From Spirochaetota bacterium (GTDB lineage Bacteria; Spirochaetota; UBA4802; UBA5550), in NCBI GenBank assembly GCA_022709405.1, contig JAKLIV010000012.1, positions 1 through 40,199 of the forward strand: a stretch of 40,199 bases of DNA, in the 5' to 3' direction. Below the pieces are notes generated by a model. It worked only from the letters and a program-made list of their open reading frames with translations. It was not told the DNA's origin and ran no database searches. Both the position numbers and the translations under genes were made by a program. Shown piece after piece: positions 34,786 to 40,199 of the stretch (positions are counted from its first letter, which is position 1; each line of letters begins with the position of its first letter).

Positions 34786-36582
34786 TCATCGAGGATGATA
34801 TGCGTTCGACTGAGAATCTGCCGGCTGCAAAGGAAAGGATAGCAGCACATTCGTGCCGGGCCCTGGAGCGAACTCTATAGCCCCGCAGATCTGGTTGGTC
34901 AGCATCCATATCAAATGCAGTCCCATACTTTCCGATTTGAGAAAATTAAAACCGTCAGGCAAACCAACTCCGTTGTCACCAACTGAAAGATCAATTTTAT
35001 CACCCCGAACTTTAAGATCGATCCTGATATCGCCCTTAATGCCTTCCGGGTAGGCATACTTGATAGCGTTTGTTATAAGTTCGTTTATGATCAGACCCAG
35101 CGGCACCGCACGTTTCATATCGAGGCACACCTCCTGAATGTCTGCGATGATCCGCACCTTGTCAGAGTCCAGAGAATATGTTTCGGCAAGCATGGCGGCG
35201 AGATCTCTCACGTACGGCGCCAGGTCAACCCTCGTGAAATCGGGGGAGCGGTTCAGTCGTTCATATATGGCGGACATCGAATTGATGCGTGACTGCGCGT
35301 TCCTGAAAACCTCCCTTCCGCGTTCGTCGGACAGCTTGTCCATCTCAAGACCGAGAAGGCCCGAGACGACGTTCAGGTTGTTCTTCACCCGGTGCTGAAG
35401 CTCCCTCATGAGCAGGTCTTTTTCAATGAGGGATTTTTCCAGCTGCTCTTCCATCAGTTTCCGCTCGGTGAAATCCTTGAAAAAATTAAGGGTCGCCGGA
35501 GCGCCCTCCCATGTTATCTCGACCACGTTTATCTCGACCCAGCGGAAATTTCCGTCTTTTGCGAGCATCCTGAACTCGTAGCTCGAAAGCGCCTGGCGTC
35601 CCTCGGCCCTGGCCCGGTAATTCTCGGCCACCCTGGCTCTGTCGTCCGGATGTATGAACTCGATGAACGGCTTCGTATATATCTCATTCATGCTGAACCC
35701 GGTCAGCTTGCATGTTATCGGATTTGCGTATTTCAGCATTTGTCCCTGCGCCACGACAATTGATTCTCCTGCGTTTTCGGCGAGCTTGCGGTAACGCTCC
35801 TCGCTGGCCCTGAGGTCCGTTATATCAACGAGCGATGCGATGCTCTCGGTTGTTCCGGGAACCATGTCCACATGAAGTAATATGTTGCGGACCTCGCTTG
35901 ATTTCTTGACGAACCTGAACTCGTACTCACGCGGAATTTCCTTTCCTTCCTCCCTCCTCTTCCGGTGCCTTTCCATCATTATGTTCAGGTCGTCCTTCAC
36001 AACCCATTCAGTCCAGCTCATCTTCCCCTCGATCTCCTCCTTCGAGTAGCCGGAAAGACGCTCGAACTCCCTGTTCGCGAAGCTGATGATGGTATCTTCC
36101 CGAAGAACGACCGTGGCGCTGCCGGTCGTCTCAAACGTGGCGCGGTATCTTTTTTCACTTTCACGAATGATCCGCTCGTCCTCCTTCAGCCTGCGATGGG
36201 CTTCGTGAAGCTTCGCGGCCATTTTTATCGAAGCAGTCAGCACGGTAATACCGGTGTTTTTGACCACATAACCGTACGAGGTTATCTTTTCAGTCTTTTC
36301 AAGGATTTCCTTTTCGGTGTGAGATGACAGGAACACCACCGGAATATCATTGTCCCTGAGAATCTCCTGTGCTGCGACCGTACCGTCAATCCCTTCACCC
36401 AGATCGACATCCATCAGGATCAGATCCGCGGTTCCCATTTTTTCGCGAAAAAAGCTTATTGCTTCCTCGCCGGAAAGAACATGAATGACTTCGTATCCTT
36501 CCGTTGTCAATGCCTGAGATTCGGCAATTCCGACAAGGGCTTCGTCCTCCACGAGCAGTATGGTTTTCGGCGAGTTTTTCAT
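34786..36582 (-). CDS. Receiver-PAS-PAS-HisKA_2 hybrid sensor kinase
   Basis: 598 residues. The N-terminal receiver (7-120) has the acidic pair E12/D13, phospho-Asp D58 (LILMDVD) and the Lys in VVKNTG. Two PAS domains follow (about 143-255, then 266-380, the second with FIEFIHPDDRARV). The HisKA_2 domain has LQHRVKNNL with His397, and the HATPase has NELITNAIKYAY and DNGVGLP. There is no TM segment, so it is cytoplasmic, and the receiver comes first, suggesting it is switched by another kinase (phosphorelay). It faces away from the kinase group at 37118-40199, which has a related receiver-PAS protein. Ribosome site weak; a palindrome TTCTGCAGAA lies at 36588-36597 by the start. Confidence 0.93.
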   Translation of the reverse strand: MKNSPKTILLVEDEALVGIAESQALTTEGYEVIHVLSGEEAISFFREKMGTADLILMDVDLGEGIDGTVAAQEILRDNDIPVVFLSSHTEKEILEKTEKITSYGYVVKNTGITVLTASIKMAAKLHEAHRRLKEDERIIRESEKRYRATFETTGSATVVLREDTIISFANREFERLSGYSKEEIEGKMSWTEWVVKDDLNIMMERHRKRREEGKEIPREYEFRFVKKSSEVRNILLHVDMVPGTTESIASLVDITDLRASEERYRKLAENAGESIVVAQGQMLKYANPITCKLTGFSMNEIYTKPFIEFIHPDDRARVAENYRARAEGRQALSSYEFRMLAKDGNFRWVEINVVEITWEGAPATLNFFKDFTERKLMEEQLEKSLIEKDLLMRELQHRVKNNLNVVSGLLGLEMDKLSDERGREVFRNAQSRINSMSAIYERLNRSPDFTRVDLAPYVRDLAAMLAETYSLDSDKVRIIADIQEVCLDMKRAVPLGLIINELITNAIKYAYPEGIKGDIRIDLKVRGDKIDLSVGDNGVGLPDGFNFLKSESMGLHLIWMLTNQICGAIEFAPGPGTNVLLSFPLQPADSQSNAYHPR

Positions 36583-37117
36583 GATTGTTCTGCAGAATTG
36601 AAAATTGATTATACTGTACTAAATTATATACCAAACGACGCCATCTGCAAGAAAAATATACATCCGGGACCCGATGTTACCCGATCGGCATCAGATTTCT
36701 GCCGATACGTCAGACGCCCCGCGCTATCGACGCGAAAGACTGCCGGTGTCGTAATCGAATCAATTCAGGTTTGGATCGTCGAAAACACGACAAGCCTGAA
36801 TAGCACATTTTTGTACCGCAGCCCATTAAAAAGGATCCCTGTATATTATTGCGTTTCACCTTAAAAGAAATGAAATTTTTTATCAAAGCCATGATAAAAG
36901 TTCTTTTAATAATTTTGAAAATGTGGATAATACTTTGATCCTTTACAATTTTATTTACAGTGAAAATTACCAATAAAAATATTTATGAAGTAGACAAATT
37001 TATATTCTGAAGTCGGCTCATCAATTTTCACATAACGTTCGACGATTCATTATAAAAAACAGGCATGCACACAATAAATCCGGGCCCGACATTCACACAT
37101 CACCTCAAACTCCATGT
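36583..37117. other. Divergent gap between two kinase groups, no clear gene
   Basis: 535 bp, AT-rich in its second half. It holds TTCTGCAGAA (36588-36597) next to the minus-strand start, and a short stem ATCGGCA (36684-36690) / TGCCGAT (36700-36706). An 87-codon minus frame (36710-36973) has no motif or ribosome site and was left out. The right-hand end must contain the promoter of the kinase below. Confidence 0.5.
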
Positions 37118-38755
37118 CTGTCATATATTTTAATTACGATAATAATATTATCCGGCATAAATCCTTCGTCAGCCGAGAGCCGGCTCGTTTCCGTCGGCAT
37201 TTATGAAAACGAACCCAAAGTTTTTACTTCCGATAACGGGAAGCCCGCCGGAATTTTTATCGACATCATCGAATTTATAGCGGAAAAAGAAAACTGGAAA
37301 CTTAAATACGTGCCAGGGACCTGGGATGAAGGATTGAACCGTCTTGAAAAGGGACAAATAGACATCATGCCCGATGTCGCCTATACCGCCGACCGTGATA
37401 AAAAGTTTTCTTTTCACAAGGTAGAGGTGCTCTCATCCTGGTATCAGGCGTATGCGCGAAGGGAAAGCGGAATACGGTCGATACTTGACCTGAACGGAAA
37501 GAAAATCATTGTCCTGGAAAAATCGGTACAGCAGGAGGCATTTAACCGCTTCAGCCGGGGATTCGGACTCGACATCAATATTGTTTCGGTCCCTGATTAT
37601 AAAACTATGTTTGAAATCCTTTCCAGGGGAGATGCGGATGCCGGGATAACCAACCAGTTTTACGGAGCGCTCCATGCCAGAAAATACGGCCTCGCGGATA
37701 CTGCGATCGTATTCGAGCCTTCCTCGCTTTTTTTTGCCTCAAAAAAGGACACGCACCGGTATTTACTGGACGCGATCGACAGTCATATGACTGAAATTAA
37801 AAATGATCCGAACTCCGCTTATTATCAATCTCTGAAGAAATGGACCTCCGAGGAAGTTCCATTCAGGATTCCTTCATGGCTGAAGATAGTTGTACTGGCT
37901 TCCGGTATTGCTCTTACCATAAGTTTCGCCGGTAGTTTCATTCTGAAGCGGCAGGTCAATATACGGACTCGCGAGCTTAAAGAAATCAATGAGGCGATGG
38001 AGCAGCGCATCGTCGAACGAACCGCCGAGCTTGCCGAGGCCATGGAGCGGGCCCAGGACGCCGACCGACTGAAGTCGGCGTTTCTTGCAACGATGTCCCA
38101 CGAACTTCGCACGCCCCTGAACTCGATTATCGGATTTACGGGAATCATCCTGCAGGGGCTTGCCGGACCTCTCAACAACGAGCAGATAAAGCAGCTTTCG
38201 ATGGTGCAGAAAAGCGCGAACCATCTTCTCAGCCTGATCAACGACATTCTCGATATTTCCAAGATCGAGGCCGGCGAGATTGAAATCAAATCCGAACTAT
38301 TTGACATGAGGGCGGCAGTCGAGAACTCGCTGCGCACCGTGATTCCCCAGGTTGAAAAGAAAGGCCTTGCGCTTGAAGCTGCCATTGATTCTGAAGTGGG
38401 CATGATAAAAAGCGACCGACGACGAATTGAACAGGTACTGATCAACCTCATCGGGAATGCGGTCAAGTTCACCGAGCACGGCACCATCCGCGTTGAATGT
38501 AAAATTGAAAAGGCATGCCTTATAACAAAGGTCAGCGATACCGGTTCCGGGATAGAAGCCGCGGAAATAGATAAACTCTTTCTTCCCTTCAGGCAGATCG
38601 ACACCGGCCTCGCCCGACGCCACGAGGGAACGGGACTCGGACTTTCAATCTGCAAAAAGCTGATTGAAATGCTCGGTGGAACAATCAGCGTGAAAAGCGA
38701 ACCCGGCAAGGGAAGCGTTTTTACATTTCGGCTGCCATTGCAGTCAAAAATGTGA
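37118..38755 (+). CDS. Periplasmic-binding-domain sensor histidine kinase, start unclear
   Basis: The frame is open from 36990 with no ATG/GTG/TTG until a GTG at 37310, yet codons from about 37118 encode a signal peptide (ILITIIILSGINPSSA) and the beginning of an SBP_bac_3 domain (ESRLVSVGIYENEPKVFT, GKPAGIFIDIIEFIA). A CTG at 37118 is the nearest in-frame start; an ATG at 37114 is one frame off. The coordinate given is therefore provisional. Counting from 37118, the binding domain ends at about 245, one TM segment is at 254-275, the HisKA domain has SHELRTP with His328, and the HATPase has LIGNAVKFTEHG and GTGLGLSICKKL. It should sense an amino-acid-like ligand in the periplasm and signal to the receiver at 38805. 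Confidence 0.85.
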   Translation: MSYILITIIILSGINPSSAESRLVSVGIYENEPKVFTSDNGKPAGIFIDIIEFIAEKENWKLKYVPGTWDEGLNRLEKGQIDIMPDVAYTADRDKKFSFHKVEVLSSWYQAYARRESGIRSILDLNGKKIIVLEKSVQQEAFNRFSRGFGLDINIVSVPDYKTMFEILSRGDADAGITNQFYGALHARKYGLADTAIVFEPSSLFFASKKDTHRYLLDAIDSHMTEIKNDPNSAYYQSLKKWTSEEVPFRIPSWLKIVVLASGIALTISFAGSFILKRQVNIRTRELKEINEAMEQRIVERTAELAEAMERAQDADRLKSAFLATMSHELRTPLNSIIGFTGIILQGLAGPLNNEQIKQLSMVQKSANHLLSLINDILDISKIEAGEIEIKSELFDMRAAVENSLRTVIPQVEKKGLALEAAIDSEVGMIKSDRRRIEQVLINLIGNAVKFTEHGTIRVECKIEKACLITKVSDTGSGIEAAEIDKLFLPFRQIDTGLARRHEGTGLGLSICKKLIEMLGGTISVKSEPGKGSVFTFRLPLQSKM

Positions 38756-38759
38756 AAAC

Positions 38760-38783
38760 CCGTCCCGCATGCAGCGCGGACGG
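38760..38783. other. Hairpin between kinase and receiver
   Basis: CCGTCC (38760-38765) pairs with GGACGG (38778-38783), extended by CGC/GCG with one bulge. It lies in the 49-bp gap between the kinase stop and the receiver start and may tune their relative expression. No T-run. Confidence 0.3.
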
Positions 38784-38804
38784 AACTGACGACGAGGTGT
38801 TTTC

Positions 38805-39164
38805 ATGAAAAAAATCCTCATCATCGAAGACAACGAGCAGAATCTTTATCTTCTGACTTTCATTCTCGAAAAAAACGGATACAGCGTCTCTCAGGCGCGC
38901 GACGGGTTCTCTGGAATCGAGCAGGCCAAAGACAAAATTCCCGACCTCATTCTTCTTGACATTCAGCTCCCCGGCCTGGATGGATACGCGGTCGCCCGGG
39001 AATTGAGGAAGGATCAATCCCTGCATGCTGTTCCGATCGTGGCCGTCACCTCATATGCTATGACCGGAGACCGTGAACGAACTTTAGAGGCGGGATGCAC
39101 GGGGTACATCGAGAAACCCATTGATCCTTTGACTTTTATGGAAAGAATTGAAAAATACTTGTGA
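38805..39164 (+). CDS. Single-domain response regulator
   Basis: 119 residues with only a receiver domain. The acidic pair is E8/D9, the phospho-Asp is D52 (LILLDIQLPG), the switch Thr is in VAVTSYA and the Lys is in IEKPID. It follows the SBP-kinase by 49 bp with GAGGTG before its ATG, so it is the natural partner of that kinase or an element of a phosphorelay with the next gene. It has no output domain and probably works by protein contact, like DivK or SpoIIE-relay receivers. Length and motifs are standard. Confidence 0.95.
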   Translation: MKKILIIEDNEQNLYLLTFILEKNGYSVSQARDGFSGIEQAKDKIPDLILLDIQLPGLDGYAVARELRKDQSLHAVPIVAVTSYAMTGDRERTLEAGCTGYIEKPIDPLTFMERIEKYL

Positions 39165-39190
39165 CGCCATTATTAATGAAAAAGCGTCAC
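39161..39190. other. Hairpin at the end of the receiver gene
   Basis: GTGACGC (39161-39167) pairs with GCGTCAC (39184-39190) around a 16-nt loop. It covers the receiver stop codon and lies 32 bp before the next start. There is no T-run; it may be a partial barrier or a processing site between the two genes. Confidence 0.35.
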
Positions 39191-39222
39191 AGTACTGGCC
39201 ATTCCCTCACGGAGGACAGCTT

Positions 39223-40199
39223 ATGAAAAAAATTCTCATTGTAGACGACAATCTGGAGAATTTATACCTGCTTGAGGTATTGTTGTCCGGCCACGGCTGC
39301 GAGGTCGTCAGAGCTTCCAACGGCGTGGAGGCCATCGAAAAAGCGCATTCAAACAGGCCTGACCTGATAATATCGGATATCCTCATGCCCGGAATGGACG
39401 GGTTCGCCCTGTGCAGGGAATGGAAAAAAGACGAACAGCTCAAGGATATACCTTTTGTTTTCTATACCGCCACCTATACGGAAAAAAAAGACGCCGACTT
39501 CGGCCTCGACCTCGGCGCTGCCCGGTTTCTCATCAAACCGATTGCACCCGAAAAATTCATTTCAGAAATACAGGAGGTGCTTGATACTGCCCCGACGGGA
39601 AGTTCTGCTGCACGGGGGATAGCGGTTGAAAACGAGACCGCATACTACCGCATGTACAATGAGACCCTGATCCGCAAACTTGAAAAGAAAATGCTCGACC
39701 TGGAAAAAATCAGCCGTGAACTGGAACGCGACATCGCCGAAAGAAAAGTGACGGAGGATGCCTTGAGGCGCAGCGAACTGCTGCTCTCACGGGCACAGCG
39801 CATAGCCCGACTGGGACACTGGGAATGGGATGTCGGCGCTCAAAAACTCACATTGTCCGATGAAATATACCGCATATTCGGCGTCCCAGTGGATTATGAT
39901 CTTACACTTGAGCGGATTCTTACCATGGTTCAAGCCGAAGACCGGCAACGCAACAGAATAATAATGGAAGGCCTCATTGCAGGAGAGGAAAACGGCGAGC
40001 TTGAATTCAAGGCCGTCACCCCTGACGGCCGGGTCAAATACATATGCCAGTACGCGGAAGTAATCCGCAATGATTACGGCGCCGTAGAGGTGATCATGGG
40101 GACCATGCAGGACGTGACAAGCCTGAAGCGGACCCAGGAACTGCTCGAGCAAATGCTCAACGAAAAAGAAGTCCTGCTCAAGGAGTTGCATCATCGCGT
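39223..40199 (+). CDS. Receiver-PAS-HisKA_2 hybrid kinase, cut by window end
   Basis: At least 325 residues; ATG 39223 has GGAGG 7 nt upstream. The receiver (1-125) has D8/D9, phospho-Asp D52 (LIISDILMPG) and the Lys in LIKPIAPE. A coiled linker (LIRKLEKKMLDLEKISRELERD) follows, then a PAS domain (about 190-300) with LGHWEWDVGAQKLTLSDEIY. The last codons read KELHHR, the start of a HisKA_2 box, so the catalytic domain continues past the window. The gene ends the cluster of an SBP-kinase and a stand-alone receiver, and its layout matches the 34786-36582 kinase with one PAS fewer. It is likely a phosphorelay step. Confidence 0.93.
   Translation, partial: MKKILIVDDNLENLYLLEVLLSGHGCEVVRASNGVEAIEKAHSNRPDLIISDILMPGMDGFALCREWKKDEQLKDIPFVFYTATYTEKKDADFGLDLGAARFLIKPIAPEKFISEIQEVLDTAPTGSSAARGIAVENETAYYRMYNETLIRKLEKKMLDLEKISRELERDIAERKVTEDALRRSELLLSRAQRIARLGHWEWDVGAQKLTLSDEIYRIFGVPVDYDLTLERILTMVQAEDRQRNRIIMEGLIAGEENGELEFKAVTPDGRVKYICQYAEVIRNDYGAVEVIMGTMQDVTSLKRTQELLEQMLNEKEVLLKELHHR

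Noticed and set aside
36710..36973. 87-codon minus-strand frame between kinase groups
   Set aside because: No ribosome site, no motif, AT-rich composition only; not supported as a gene.

Overview
The window reads as chromosomal DNA of a free-living Gram-negative bacterium of moderately high GC. It carries periplasmic and outer-membrane-linked functions (penicillin-binding protein 1C with alpha-2-macroglobulin, an RND exporter, LysM/M23 and cyclophilin envelope proteins) and many HisKA_2-type sensor kinases. A membrane-anchored AraC regulator and an EFR1-type ferredoxin would fit a spirochaete or another environmental lineage, but no rRNA or other marker is present, so the phylum is a weak inference. 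No tRNA, rRNA, CRISPR array or intact mobile element was seen.

Layout. 1-8068 (minus): an envelope operon of alpha-2-macroglobulin and pbpC, followed by the start of a glycosyltransferase. 8069-9244: a poor, AT-richer scar with gene fragments and one small membrane protein. 9245-13254 (plus): uvrB-nadC (4-nt overlap) and a flavodoxin/ferredoxin membrane protein. 13523-16997 (plus): a compact pstSCAB phosphate transporter without phoU. 17137-18335 (plus): a tiny three-TM protein overlapping a three-TM HisKA_2 kinase. 18364-24443: a condensation/acetyltransferase-fold enzyme and a zinc-ribbon membrane protein (minus), divergent from a jelly-roll/7TM/AraC regulator; then an unrecognised 535-residue protein overlapping a cyclophilin. 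24451-26449: a small zinc-site protein, a LysM/M23 protein with a degenerate active site, an unknown protein and an 8-Cys mini-protein. 26623-32273: threonine dehydratase, a SpoIIE-like protein missing metal ligands, and an RND pump without its usual partners. 32274-32866: 593 bp of non-coding DNA with at least seven inverted repeats. 32867-34666: long-chain acyl-CoA synthetase with a strong terminator. 34786-40199: a signalling cluster (receiver-PAS-PAS-HisKA_2 kinase; divergent periplasmic-binding-domain kinase, receiver protein, and a second receiver-PAS-kinase cut by the window edge).

The strongest leads are: the acyltransferase / zinc-ribbon / membrane AraC locus with its unknown neighbour; the paired three-TM modules of 17137-18335; the metal-ligand-poor SpoIIE-like protein; the periplasmic-domain kinase whose signal peptide is open but has no ordinary start codon; and the palindrome-rich gap at 32274-32866. 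All functions are read from motifs by eye; no database search was run.
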